Below are positions 1 through 13,900 of a stretch of 64,000 bases of DNA, piece after piece. Source of the stretch: Aphelenchoides besseyi (lineage: Eukaryota > Nematoda > Chromadorea > Rhabditida > Aphelenchoididae); assembly GCA_024699855.1 (NCBI GenBank), contig JAMPIQ010000001.1, positions 1,488,001 to 1,552,000 of the forward strand, in the 5' to 3' direction. A model generated the notes under the pieces. The model made no database searches. It had not been told where the DNA came from and worked only from the letters and a program-made list of their open reading frames with translations. The translations under genes and the position numbers were made by a program. The first letter of the stretch is position 1. Every line of letters begins with the position of its first letter.

Positions 1-539
1 GGATTAAGACGTTCTTTTGCTAGTATGGCCGAATCTTTTCGAAGATCACATTCTAGATATTGATCACAGTACTTCTTGAGGAACTCACAACACCGTTCTA
101 AAGCAAACGTTTGAATCGAGTAAAAGTCGAAACTTTTACCCTCGTTCCACATCACAAAACCTTTGGCGGACAACAAGATCGCTCAACCAGTTTGATCGAC
201 TTCAGCAAAAGGATATGAGCTCGTAAAGACTCGGAAAAGGTGTCGACTCTGCATATTTTAGTTCGTTAGTGAGGCATGTCTTTTCAAAGAGCATCAGGTT
301 GGAAGTAATGGTCGAATATGCTGCTGGTTAATTGGATGTATCGAATTATCCAACACCTATCAATCAACTATCGACTTGGTGCTCTGCAGTTAACAACTAC
401 TTGAGCTTTGTTTTAAGCACACAGTTCGTTTGTGAATGTTCGACGGAGTTGTTTTAAAAAGTTTATTGTTTGCATAATCTAATCGAACTCCGAGATCTTT
501 GATCTTCGTCAAGAAAACAACACGATGAATCTTCACCTT
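1..539. other. No gene seen at left edge
   Basis: I see no coding stretch or RNA gene here. It lies downstream of the TRPM stop codon, so part of it is probably the TRPM 3' UTR. The sequence is of mixed composition without evident repeats. Confidence 0.5.
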
Positions 540-3500
540 AACCGGGCGCAGCGTTCATGTTCGAAGACCTCATTTGCACATACTTTGGCTTTTCTCTCTC
601 TTTCCTCTTGGCGGTGTTCCACCGTGACTTCCACTCGATTGTCGACAATCGCGCACCATCAGTGATAAAAGTTGAGGAATGGCGTTGTTGATTTGCTGCA
701 AGGTTCTCAACGTTTCCGCCTAAAACCACGAGTTAGTGTCGTCAAAAGCATCAACTGACTTGTTTCTCTTCGATGACGGCCATTCGATTCTCCAATGTAC
801 GAACATTCTCTTTGAAGGCGTCGTCTTTGGTCGAAATGTCGTGAAGACGTTGAAGAATCAATTCGGTTCGCTCACTCGTACGATAAAGTCGCTCGTCATT
901 CGTACGACTGCTCTGATATTCCTTTTCACGCATCAAACTCTCAACACACTCCTTTTCGAAGACGTGAAGTTTCTTGATCTGAGCTTGATCGAAGAACAAC
1001 TCTGAAATAGCAAATCAGACGACATAGCTGACCAAAAAACGAACTTAATGTCGAATCGAACAGTTGCTCTCGAAGTAATCGAACTTTTTGTTTTCGTCGT
1101 TGTTCCGCTTTCTGCCACTTCTTCGGATCTACTGTTTGGTCGACGGCATTTACATCTTGATTCAGTCGATCCTGACGCATCTGATAGTGAAATTTGAACA
1201 ACTTGACGAGCAAATGCAAATGATAAATGGGAGTGAATGGTGGAGGCAAAATCGAAATATTCTGATACTCCATCACTTGTCGATATCGTTGAAAGAGCCA
1301 AATTTGATGCGAGACCTTGTTGGCTTGATCGAAAATGTTGCTGAATGTTGTGGATGACAATTTGAAAATATACTTCTACCAACTTGAAAATAGCGATCAA
1401 CATCGATATGAGTAAAATGTTTGAGAACAAGAGAAAAACGGTCATCAACAACGGCGGAACCCAGTAACCGGTAACACAGTTATGAGCTAAACTTTCGATG
1501 AGTTGGAGACTTTGAATCAAAACTCACAATCAACGTCCAACTCGTCTATGGGTATTCGCTTTTCCTGCAATAAAGGTTGTCCCAATCCTTTCGACTCTTG
1601 TAACCCACTTGATGTTGGTCCCACGCTTCGTCTGAAAATGAAAAGTTTAATTGTCAAGTCGAACTACAACAATGCTTACCTCCGCAAGTGTCGATTTCAT
1701 CGGCATACACTTCTCCATAGAGCATGAAATATGGTTTGTAGAAGACGTTGCGCAGTAGCAACCAATTCCACTCTTCGTTCGGATACGTGATCGACTGCCT
1801 TGCAACACCAAAAGCAAGAAGCGATATTGCGAGCATCACGACGATACTTGTCATCGACAGAATCCTAAATTTCAGTATTGAATTAAAGACTTTAATTATA
1901 AAGCAAATATCTGCGGACATTAAACTCACATCTTTCCAATCATATTGACGTACGGTCCTAAATAACAGTTTCAACAAAAAAGACCAACCATAAACAAACC
2001 AAATTTTGGATGAACACTCAGAAAGTCGAGCAGTTTGATGCACCACAGCATGTAATTGGTCCCGAGAACCACACGCCCATCATTTCTAAATGTTCGATTG
2101 ATCACAAACTACTGAATGAAAACACACCGGGTATCCGGATGAACTCGCATGGCAAACCCAATGAGAAACATGGATATGGCAAATACCGAAAATGCGTTCC
2201 AATAGTTCAAAAGGAAATGTTCGATCTTTTCCTTCAGCAGTTTCGGATCACACATAAACAACTGAAAGCAATTATAACAGTTGTCCCGACAATCCAACAT
2301 ACTTTTCGAATCATTTCCATGAAAAAACCCAAGACGTAAGCTAAGAGGGCCCATTCGTAGACCGTCGGTTTTGGTGGCGTTTTGATTAAGAGAACAAAAG
2401 TGAAAATTGCTAAGAATATTGCAAAACTAATAGTCCACGCCCAAAAAGTGGTGATTGGAGCGACGAAAAACTCGTAGACCCGACGTTGGAATCGAATCTT
2501 CTCCTGCAATTTGTATGCTTATCCGAATATTTTCGGGTGAACCCACATCTTTGGGCATCTTCCACTTCTTAGCGAACGGCAGACGTTGTTTCAAGAACTT
2601 GTCCTTCTTTCGTTTAACACTCGTTTTGTTTTGGAAAGCCGTTTCTAAACTCGGATATTCTTCAACTTCTTCTTTTCTGTCGACTTACCAGCAATCGTTT
2701 CCTGGTTACGCGGCTGATTGTCGAGATCACGTTTACTCGTACTCTTCTTTGACAATTTACCGGGATACATTTGAGATGCTATAAAACTCGGTGCCCTGCT
2801 TGTTTTTAACTCCGGATCGATTTCTTGTAAACTAAATGCATCTGAAAGTTGATGGCTAAGAACTCCTCGGCAGCCCATTAACTTACCAACTTTCGCTTCC
2901 GAATTGGTTTGTTGTTCGTGAACCGAAACGTTGGTACTTTTCTGACGTTTGCGACGACTACGAAACAACTAAATGAGACGATTACATTAAAAAAGAGATT
3001 TCTATTTACTCCAAAGAGATTTGAATGACTGGAAGAAGTGGAAACTCGACGTCTATGATTGAACGAAAGATGTCGATTGCCATCCACTGACTCGTCACTG
3101 CCTTGTGATTGAGATCCACTCGAGTCCGAATCCTCATCTGAATCCGAATCGTCGGCATGTTCAGCGGCTGTTTGCGGCTGCCTCTTCAGTTCTTCGGCCG
3201 ATTTGAAGTCGATGAGCAAAAGTGTTGGTGGAAGCAGTAGGCCCATTATAACCTTTAGATTTGTATTCGACCGAATCCGCATTCCTTAAATGAATATCCG
3301 ATTGATCAGAACCTCGAAATCACCTACCTCCATGCCATAAATCAGCAAGCAGTGCTTGACAACTAGAGATTCAAGCAATTACTCAAATGTAAAGCAAACA
3401 GACCATGGATGAGCAATGAATTGCTTGTTGTTCATGATAATCGCCAATCTCAGGTTCGTTTCTCTGCTCCAGTTTGACATCTCGTATGTCAACAACTCTA

Positions 3501-4617
3501 GTGTACGCATCTCGTCGTTTTTGTAACAATTGTCAAGAAGTTGAACAGAAAGTTCTCGAAATTCGCTGAAAGCTTTGCATCGATTAGTCCTACGGTAAGT
3601 TTGTTTACTCGGCATGTCTTCGGAACTCCTCACAAATGTCCAATTCCAAGTAATCTTCTGACGCTTCATTCGCCAAACTTTTGTATAATCGACACGCAAG
3701 TAAAGACTTCGCCAACGCTTCCTCTCCGTGTTCCCACATGCACAGCGCCATTTCATGTCGACGAGTGAGTACCGCCCAAATTAGAAGCTCACTAAACGGA
3801 TACTCGAAATCGGGTCTTGTGGACTTTTGTTCTGCTTCTGAAATCTAATTGATCAGCAAAAATCTTCAAATAACAAACTAACCGCTATCCACATCGATAT
3901 CAATTGCAGTCGAATTGGGTACGATTCCATTATCGGGACGATTCACGTATCCGTGTCTATTTGTAGAACGCCACATCAAATGATTACTCAACGCGCGATT
4001 CCCGGAGAACGGCGCGACCATTGGTCCCGTATTAAGCGGAACTTGCGAAGTGCTCACTGTGCTCAAACTGAAGTTTCCATCAACATTCAACTTTCGTTGA
4101 GTTTCTTGCTAAAAGCATGATTATGAGTGACAATGATCGACCATTTACCAACCATATTCTTTCGATACTCCTGATATTTGGTCAGGAACGCTTGACTACC
4201 GTACGAGGAACGAAAACCGTTAGCCATCAATTTCTCAACAACCAATCCGATGAACGGTAGTTCGTACCTATCGTACGGTACCTTAACCACGTCATCAACA
4301 ATGTACGGTAAGGTATTCTTCGGTCCTTGACTCTGAAATGGACGTTAAGATTTTTAACCCGGTCGTTTTCTTACCGAATTATACAAGTTCTCTAATCTTC
4401 CAATCGTCAAAAAGTCCTTCATTGCAACACCGTTTTTCAATAACGAGCGGACCAAATCAACGCGATTATGTATCAAAGCCTCAGCCATCTCACGCCAATC
4501 ATTTCCCGGGACGTTCGGTGGGATTCCGGGCCGACGGGTGCGCCGATGTTTGCGACGAGGATTGTAGTCATCGATACTGTTGGACATACGCTTTCGTCGC
4601 TTCGGCTGCGTATCCAT
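540..4617 (-). CDS. TRPM-family cation channel, N-terminal LSDAT region not found
   Basis: This is a melastatin-type TRP channel, a tetrameric cation channel of the plasma or organelle membrane. In order, the exons encode the MHR/ankyrin-like block (FLTIGRLENLYN near 4385, then LPFIGLVVEKLM near 4250), the NWSRETNLRLA segment near 3450, a Ser/Asp-rich linker (about 3010-3230), the pre-S1 to S2 region (YEFFVAPITTFWAW near 2465), the pore region (FYKPYFMLYGEVYADEID near 1710), the last helix (LLMTVFLLFSNILLISMLIA near 1430), a TRP box (QIWLFQRYRQVMEYQ near 1280) and a C-terminal coiled coil (about 760-1000). The last intron (720-755) is only 36 nt. The first in-frame ATG of the first recognisable exon is at 4617, and an acceptor-like AG lies just upstream at about 4670. 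Family members carry a long N-terminal LSDAT domain before this point. I could not find it, although SF3B1 leaves only 1.6 kb for it. The start is therefore uncertain. Confidence 0.88.
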
Positions 4618-4699
4618 GTTGCCGGATTGTAACGGCAAAAGAAAGTCTTCATGAACTTGCGGCACCGGCTGAAATCAAATGCTCGATTAGCAATCAAAA

Positions 4700-6336
4700 T
4701 GCAAAGAATAGGAATCGCTGGAAGGAAAACAAAGACAATTGGCTTATCATTTCAGTTTTTATCAAACTTCTCATGACTAAATTATGCAACGACAAAATGA
4801 TGAACCTTATAACGCCACTGATTGGTCCTTATTGTTGCAAGAAAGGTCAAAGTGTTAAAATGCACGGTAGTTATGATGACAAATGAACAAACTGCAGAGT
4901 TGCAACGATCATTATCGAACCAAGAGTTCATTTGCCATTTGCGTAACAAAAGGAGGTATAAGAACGTGAAGGGTAACTGTTGAACTTTTGGCTATGCAAC
5001 AACAAATCGCGTCCCCAAGACGTCAAACGGTTGAATCAACTGAGCGACGAAAATCAGTCTATCGGAAAACCACTCTTGTTTTAATGCATTGTTGTAAAAG
5101 CATACGACGGTGATGATAATAGACGAAAAGAAGCGGGAAAAGCCCATTTGTTATAAAATTGACGTTCCACTGAAAGTGGGGGAGTGAATCGGTGATTAGA
5201 TCACCAACTTGGTTCGCTCACTTCTGTTTTTTTCTCCGTGCGTCAGACAGAAAAGTGGACCGGAAAACGAAACCGCTTCATAGTGACGAGTTGCCCTCTA
5301 GTCGCGAAGTTCACTAACCTGATACATTCTGGCATCTACCTGAGCACTTCAACCCATCGATCTTAGTCTGACGGTCGCGTACTGAAATTGACGCTCAAAT
5401 TAACACGCTCATTTACAATAATTGGTGGCTTAAACGCGTCTGCGGGTTACCGTATTACGAACAGACGCGCGAGTTCGAAGCGGATCACAGCTTTAGTGAC
5501 CGAACAGCTCTCGCTGACCACCTTCAAATGCCAAAACAAGAGACCTGCTGGGTAGTTGTCAAAAGTCAGACCTATTGACAAACGGGAAACCCCAAAAAAG
5601 AAAACCTAACAACCTTCCTACTCGATCTTCAGAGTCCATTAAGCCAAGTAGAAGGTTTTCTTTTCGGCCAAATCTCCGGTTAATTCGCGGTCGACCGTCC
5701 GTTTTTTTGAAACTAATCGGCCAAACTAAAAAAATTGGCCGTGTGCTAATTTCACGTTTGGCGCACCAAAACGCCCCGTCGCCGGTCCCAACAGTCGTCT
5801 TCGCTTTCAGACTAATGCGCGTATTTTTTTAAATAAACAGACGCACCCCATCAGGTCCCCACCCTGATATCGTTGATTGTTAGCAGAACAAAAGCGAAAG
5901 CAACAACAAAAAATGTAAACGGAAGATTAACCATACGAATGGAAGTGCCGACGGGTAGCGTCGCAATCAAATTCAGCGTCCATTCGAATTTACAACATTC
6001 TTTATTCGAAGAGTCACACCTACAAACTTATCACAAAACAAAGTGAACGCGGTGACCGAAAGTCCGCCCGGAGGGATTGTGATCCAACTCGCGTTCATAC
6101 ACACACACAACATAGTAGTGGGAGGTCATTGGGACGAAGAGCAAAAGGCGAAATGATTGGAAATAGACAGGGGAGAGAAGGGAGCAAAGAGGCGGGAATT
6201 CCGCTTTTTCCGAAACACCCTGCGGTTAATCCAACGGCCACGAACATACGATTAAAAATATGAATTTTGAGTATCCCGATAGTTAACAACAAATAATTAT
6301 CAAGAAAAAAGAGTAGAGAAAACAAGGTTCGGATAT
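4700..6336. other. Gene-poor interval between TRPM and SF3B1
   Basis: This stretch should hold the TRPM promoter or missing 5' exons and the SF3B1 3' UTR. Scattered open frames (for example 5575-5832, + strand) show no domain or splice logic. On the minus strand no frame is long enough to encode the missing TRPM domain. A short GGTGAT-TAG-ATCACC palindrome lies near 5192. Confidence 0.4.
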
Positions 6337-9300
6337 TTAGAGAATGTAATCCAATTCGTAGCGAACGAACTGATTTCGTGAGTCGTCGGAAATTCGCGGA
6401 TATCCCGCCACCAATGCATCTTGTGAGCCGAGAATGATGTTGTTGTAGACTTTCCAACAGGGCTCACGAACTTTTCGAGCCGGATGCCACAATCCTTGAA
6501 GTGTGTATCTGAGAAAAAAAAGTAAGCATTAAAGTCAACATTGTGGTTTTTAATGACCACACAAACTTACTGCATAACTTTAATTGGACCCAACGAAACA
6601 CGCATCGCATCACACGCGAAGATGAAACGTTGAATTACGTGCGGCGAGTTCTCGAGCATATTCGGCCAAACGTAATTTAGCAAATGCATGAGAGCATCTT
6701 CGCATCCAAAACCGTAAACACCAAGAGTCAGATGAGCAACCGCATCAATTGCAATTTGACGATGAACAATATCGCTAGAAATGAAAGGTTACCTGACGTT
6801 CTTCACACTCGACTTACCGTTCCATTAAGGCATCGATTAACAACGGAGTAACTGCGTAGACATAATCCTTAGCCATCTCACCGATGTACTCGAACATGAA
6901 CGATAGTGCTTTCAGTACACCGTTTTGAACGTTAATCTCCGGCACTCGATATTCGTTCATGATTGCTGGGAGAACGGTGAATGGCGCACAAGTTTCGGCG
7001 ACGATCGCAATGGCAACCGTTGTGCAGACACGAAGTTGACGCTCTTGAACTTTCAAGTTGGAAAGCAAAGTAGCAAGCACATCGTGCGGTCCAATGGCTT
7101 TGGCGATGTAACCGAACGTATTGATGGCAACACGTCGAATCGACTTCTTGTGTGCTTTCAACAGTTCCAACAACTCGAAACAAATTCGCATCCATTCACG
7201 TGCCGAAACGAATTCACTTCCACGATCCGCAATCTTTCCGACCAACTCGATACAATTCTCTTGAACCTTTTCGTGACGATTCTTGAGAATTGGCGTCAAA
7301 CGTGGCAGAAGATCCTTGATTGGCGGTGTCATTTTCGTCATTCCAATCACAGTGACAATCGCATTCAAAGCGCCCAAAATTGAGCCCAAAACCTCGGGAT
7401 ACTCTTCGCCCAAGTATTCGTAGAGTACAACACCCAAATGACCCATCAGTTTCTCTTCTTCGCAAAGCTAAACATACAACCATTAAAATCGTTAGATTAA
7501 AAACAAAATTTTGGTTGTGATCACATTCATCTTGCTTCAATATTTTATAAACAAATGTCTTTGAGTTTAAACAACACATTACCTGCATCACGGGAGCAAT
7601 TCTGGCAATCTGAAAACAAAGACATTACTAACTGTTAGCGTACAATTGAACCTACCAAATCGGTTGCTTGTTGTCGCACTTTAGCGGATTTGTTGTTTAA
7701 ACGCCACAAAATTGTACCGGAGATTTGAGGTAAATACGGTTTGGCTCGGCGTCCCAATCCACGACACACAGTACCGAAACCATCTAACATAACTGCATCC
7801 TACAAATTTAACAGTGTTACTGTGATCTCTTTGATAGCTTACTTCTTGTGTTTGTTCCTGAAAAGCGTAGAGAATACCGTCGATTAACTGTTCTTCCAAT
7901 CGAGCATCGATTTCCGTAGCTCCCATAAGAGCGATAATGTTCTCAATTGTTTCCATGACCATTTTTCGATATTGTTCATTTTCGTCTTTCAAATCATCAA
8001 CAATACGTCCAATGATTTCCACTGATCCAACCTGAAAAAGCAGTCCAATTAACAGAAAACAATCAGTGACCAACCTTCTGGGCAATTTCAACGGTCGTAT
8101 CCACAAGTTGCTTATAGTTTCGACGATCCATAGCCATTCGATGATTCCAAAAAGCACGGAAGAAGTGGGGAAGAATCTCTTCACGAATATATTTTGGTTC
8201 CACACCATCAGTAGAACAACACTGTTTGACGACCTAGAAAGTGAAGTTACGAAAAGGATTAAGACTTCCAATTCACTCACCTTCAAAACGATCTTTTTCA
8301 TTTCTTCGTCCGGTGATATAAACTCACGAATCAAAATCAACATCACTTCTGTCGTGTAATAACTCGCATATTCCGCGTCCATGAGTGGAATCAAGAAACC
8401 AATGGCCTTCAAGAAGGCAGCCAATCCTTTACCACGATGAGTTCGAATACCTGAAAACGAATCTGATCAGTAGTGTCGTTTATTGTTCTTACCTTTCCAC
8501 AATGGTTTTAGAACCGAATCGAAAGCTTCAATACCGTACGGCGCGGCAGCCTCAGCTAATGCGGCCAAACACAACGCCGTGATGGTGCGAACTTTCTGCT
8601 GCTCATCCGTCAATCCGCCTTCAATGATATCGACCAACGATTTCAAGTGCGGTAAGACGGCACAACCCATCAGAATGGCGATTTGTTGAACAATCTTAAT
8701 ACCTGAAATTTGATTGTTTCAATCACAACTCTAAGAGCAACTAACCGGTGTGTCGAGCTTGCCAACTCTTTTTACTTTTGCAAACCGCCTTCAAAAACGG
8801 TAGAAGAGCGGGAATACCCAAAGCTGAAGCAACTACAGCAAATGCACGAGAAGTCGTATTTCGAACATATTCGTCTACATTGTCGATATCCGGTCTCATA
8901 GTCGAAATCATTGTTGCTAATCCTGCCGCTTTGGACAAATTCGAAATGATCTCACGACCCTCAACTCGTGCGTAATAGTCTTCGTCGATGAGCAGTGGTT
9001 CAATGACTACAAGAATTTTGTGAACGTATGGTCGAACCAAATCGTCTAACTTGTAGAGCACACGATCGATGACTTTGACCATCAAATGTCGTTCTTGATC
9101 TTCGAGTGTTGGCGACATCAGAAGTGGTAAAATTTGATTGAAAAGCGGACCGGCACCCAAACGACGAGCATTTTCGGTGATCTTTCGAAGTCCTTGTTTT
9201 CGTTGAGGTGGAGTACCGTTTTTGATTCGCAACAAATAACCCATGATTTCACGATCATTACGTTCGGCTTTGCTCAACGTCGATTCATCTACGTCTTCCA

Positions 9301-10665
9301 ACAACTTTTCGAAGTATTGAATATCTTCGGGCTTCAAAGCCGGAAGATCTTTGTCCTTCGGTTGTGTGTCCATGAGTCCACCGGCCCCCACTTTTTCGCC
9401 GGCACCTCCGCGTTCTGGAGTCGGCGGAATCATGAATCCCGGACCGCCCATTGGTGTTGGTGTGGCGAGTAGTTTGCGAGCCGGAGTTCGAATTGGATTG
9501 TAGCCGGCTGGTGGTTGAAGAATACGATAGCCGGGCGGAAAGAGTGCATCAAGTTCTTCGTCCGTCAACTGTTGATTTCGAGTTTCCATCTCTCGTTCCC
9601 ATTTGTAGATAGCAACTTGTTCGGGAGTCATTGGCACAAAACCAGCGGCCGGCGTCTTCATTGCCATCGCAGCAGCGCCAACGGGAGTGGAACCGCCGGG
9701 TGTCATCATTGGTGTGGCATCGCCGTTATGAACTGGAGTGAACGACGGAGTTGCAGCCGTAGCGATTCCATTTGTTTGACTTGGAGTTTCGGATGGAGTC
9801 AGATCCCAACGTGAACGTCTCTTCGATGAGGGCGTAGCGGCGGCTTCAACTTTCGCTTCAGCAACATCTGTTTTCGATTCGTACGGTGTTTCGGCACCCC
9901 ATCCGGGAGTCAATCCGCCGTCCGGTTGAACTTTCGGTGTTTCGTCCCAGCGATTTCGACGAACACTTTGCGACGGAGTTGTTCCCCAGTTTTCTCCGCT
10001 TGCTGGAGTGGCATCACCGGCTCCAATTCGCGCAGGAGTTTCTTCCCAACGTTCAACCATTGGAGTTTTTGCCTTAAAAATTTTTCGGTTAAAACCAGAG
10101 AGTATCATCCTTGGGCTACAAATGCGAACTTAATCGCGAACTGACCTCTGCGGCTGCCGATACGGACATGAGATTGAGACGACGACGTGGAGCCGCCTTC
10201 GAAGGCGTCGAATCGACATCGTCCTGCGCGTCGTATTGATTTCGTTTCTTACTCAAGGGCTCATGCGAATCTCGTGCCACCAACTCGCCCGCTTTCTGTT
10301 TGTCGATCATTTCACGTTCAATTTTGTCCATTTCGTGTTCCAGCTGCTGTTCCTGCATGATCTGCCCGTAGGTTCGATCTCCAGCTTGCGGAGTTTGATC
10401 GACTAAAAATCCGCGTTGAGTCGATGAATTCGAAGCTTTCAAACTCACGAAACATGTCCGCTCGTTCCGGCGACAATCGTCGCTTTTGTCCACGTCGTTG
10501 ATAGTCGTTTTGACGATCGATAATGCGACGAGATCGTGTTTCGCCGAACGGATCGTCATCATCGTTCTGAAGAAGAAATTTCGTAACAGGCGAACTCGTT
10601 GTTTAACTCACTTGTCCGGCTTGTGCAGCTTCTTCGAAAAACTGTTGCGGGCCTCGGGCGGCCAT
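6337..10665 (-). CDS. sf3b1: Splicing factor 3B subunit 1 (SF3B1/SAP155)
   Basis: This is the large scaffold of the U2 snRNP SF3b complex, which clamps the branch-site helix during spliceosome assembly. The protein opens with [18 protein letters not shown] at 10665. It continues through a Thr-Pro-rich region with repeated RWDETP, RWEETP and TPSETP motifs (about 9720-10070), the U2AF/p14-binding type of sequence. A long HEAT-repeat superhelix fills the rest. The disease-hotspot segment QQKVRT (around 8610) is conserved, as is the block [18 protein letters not shown] near 7400. The C terminus [10 protein letters not shown] followed by TAA at 6337 matches the family end exactly. Introns are about 40-60 nt. 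The start lies 278 bp from the divergent synaptojanin start, so the two probably share a promoter region. Full length and ordinary for the family. Confidence 0.97.
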
Positions 10666-10943
10666 TTCAAACGCTCAAATCGATTGCCGTTGATTAGAAT
10701 CGAAAACAACGAAAATTCGACAAATCCCGCGTTGTCGTAGACGAACAAAAGGAAGAGAAAAAGCGGCGCGTTCGAGGCTGCAAACGGCTGAGAGTGTTAA
10801 GTTTCTCTCGACTATTTCGGGTCATTTGGTTCGTTTTGTTTCAATGGACAACTCGTATTGGAAATCGACAACGAGCAATTTGTTCTTATCATTGATATTT
10901 TTATTGGCTTTTTCTCTGACTTAATCATTTGTAGACGACGATC

Positions 10944-13900
10944 ATGTCGCTACGTGGGTTTCGAGTTTACTCCACGCGACTGTCCAATGGAACGTTCAGT
11001 GTGCTCGTGGAGTCGGTCAACAACTCGACACTTTTGGTCATTCAGGAGGGCGTAATTGTTGAGCATTGTAAGTTGTTTCTTAATTGACATTGCGATTAGT
11101 TTCATGTTTAGCTGCAGCCACAGGTGAAGTTTTGAAGCGATCATACACGAAGGTAGCCGATGGCTACGGAGTCATGGGCATAATTAGACTGACAGAAGGT
11201 ATCAGCATAGAATTTGATGGTGTTATTGTTGGTTACTTAGATGAACCGTATCTTATCCTCGTCACTGGAGTGTTTTCAATTGGTCAATTATACGATTGTG
11301 ACATCTACAAAATCACAAACGTCGTTTTCATTCCACTTCGCAATGAAATGACCGAGTTCTTGGATGCACGAATTGTTGAAGTTTGTGAAGATACAAGCAT
11401 TTATCTAGTTGTTTGTTTAGTTGCAACGTCTACTATCGGCAGGAATCTTCTATTTTGCTTATTCCGGAAGTCGTGGCAACGTCTTCGATTTGACTCAATC
11501 GGTTCAAAAGCGCCGTTCAAAAAGTCCGTTGAACAACGGATTCTTTTGGTTTGTTGTAATTCGAAGTTGTACGATGTAGACGTCGAGATTACAGGAATCG
11601 AAGTTTGTGCTTTCCGTTTGAGAAATATAATTTGAATACGAGCAATTGGGTTGCAAAGTGCATGTGTGGCTCCGTTCTAATTCGCACGATTTACGTTGCT
11701 CATTTGACTGCAAAAGTGGCAATTTTGTCGCGTTTATCTTCGGAACGTGTCGGCACTCGTTTCAATGTTCGTGGAGTCAACGATGATGGCAGTGTTGCGA
11801 ACTTTGTGGAAACCGAGCAGGTTAGACAAAAATCACTTAACGATCCTGTACTTGAGTTTCAGTTGATTCTTTTTGATAATCGAGAGTCATCTTTTGTTCA
11901 AATCCGAGGATCAGTACCTCTTTTTTGGGATCAACCAGGTAAGTAACTAGTCAACAACAGAAAAGTTTTAATTGACGTTTTAGGTATACAAGTCGGATCT
12001 CATAAAGTACGATTGAAACCCGTCGAAGTGTCAATGCCAGCATTTGAACGTCATTACCGTAAACTTAAACAGGAATATAATAACGTTACGACCATCAATC
12101 TTCTTGGATCGAAAGAAGGTGAACGGCTGCTTTCAACTGCTTTTCAAGTTTGTTTGTCGTTTCTGCGTAAACAACTGTGTGTTATAGAGCGCTTTCAAGA
12201 GTTCTTCTTACCGTGATCAAAAGTTTATTTCTTTTGACTATCACGCAAAAATGAAATCATCAAAACTCGCAGTTCAGGACCTCATTAGACAAATCGAAAT
12301 GACGTTCAACGAACACAACTTTTGTTTTATATCCGACGATCAAGTACGACGGTAACTAGCATACATTTATAGAGATACGGCAATATCTTTTTTAGAACTC
12401 AAATTGGCTGTGTTCGTACGAACTGTTTGGATTGTCTGGATCGTACGAACTGCGTTCAAACACTAATTGGATTGAAAGTAAAAGATGCTTTCTGATATTA
12501 GTAAACCGTAGGTTTAGGTTTTACGAGCTCAAGTACAGGATCTTGAGATGGATAAGATCAAAGACAAAATCAGTTTACGTTTTGAAGAAGTTATGAAAGA
12601 TCTGTGGCAAAAGAACGGTGATCAGTGTTCCGTGATTTATACGGTAATTTGGAATTCGATAGTATTCAACCAACTTCTTGTAGGGAACTGGAGCTCTTGA
12701 AGGAAAATCAAAGGTAAATAAACAGCCATCTAAGTGCTTGTAAGTCAAAAATTTTAGCTGAAAGATGCTGGACGTTCAATTGCACGGACAATCCAAAACA
12801 ATCTAATGGACACCGCAAAACAAGAATCATTCGACATTTTTCTCTACGGTCAAACGTTCGGAAACATCGGATTCGATAGAGCGAATAACATTCTTCGTCC
12901 GAGTGTACTAAGAGGTTAGTGAAAATTCCTTTCGAATTGCTTTTATTTTGCCTTCAAATCTAACGAATTCTCCTTATTTTAAAGCCGACTATCACTTCCA
13001 CGGTAAGTCCAACAATGTTGTCTTGATGTTGTTAGTTTTGTGATTGACATTGTTGTGGATGTAAAATTGTTAGCCCAAAAGTACTTACATTTGTCAGCTA
13101 ATAAAGTTTGTTTTAGAGTGTCCGTATTTGGTTGAAGAACTTGTTTCACGTCGCTCCGAATTCTTCAACTTGAATCAACTGAAAGTTTTTGCTGGAACGT
13201 GGAATGTGAATGGCGGCAAAAATGTTTACAATGTTGCCTTTCGACACGAACAATCTTTGAATGGCTGGTTATTTCCCGATCTACGTAAGTTAAAACGATC
13301 ATAACTAAATCAATTCTTGTTTTAGTTGACCACGTACCTTACGACATTGTCGCAATTGGTCTTGAGGAAATAGTCGATTTGAATGCCAGCAATATGATGA
13401 AGGCAAGCACCACAAATCAACGAGTTTGGAGAGATGGAATCAAAAAGGTGTTGGAAGAACAGTATCAGAATGCCGAATCGTATGTTGTTTTGGCTTGTGA
13501 GCAATTGGTCGGCGTTTGTATCATCGTATACATTCGATTGGAGTTGTTAAGTCGAATGCGTGAGTTAGCGATCAGTGATGTAAAGACGGGATTGGGTGGT
13601 GCAACCGGAAACAAAGGCAGTGTTGCTGTTCGATTGACCATCGATTCCACGTCAATTTGTTTTGTTTGTTCGCATTTTGCTGCCGGTCAAAACGAAGTTG
13701 CTAATCGTAATGACGACTTCAACACCGCGTGGAAGAAACTTCGTTTTCAAGCAGTATGCTATCTTGTGGAAAATGGATTACAAGCAAATGTTTTAGGGTC
13801 GTTCAATTGAATCGCATGATGTGATTATTTGGCTCGGCGATTTCAATTATCGAATATCGTTGAATGGCGAAGAAGTCAAAGCAGCAGTTCGTGCTGGAAA

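Noticed and set aside
4338..4886. 182-codon plus-strand frame
   Set aside because: Covers TRPM exon sequence on the opposite strand, and its translation is Cys-rich nonsense without a family.
5192..5206. GGTGAT-TAG-ATCACC palindrome as a binding site
   Set aside because: Too short and isolated to assign a function.
13012..13062. CAACAATGT / ACATTGTTG inverted repeat in a synaptojanin intron
   Set aside because: Only nine bases per arm with a long spacer; expected by chance.
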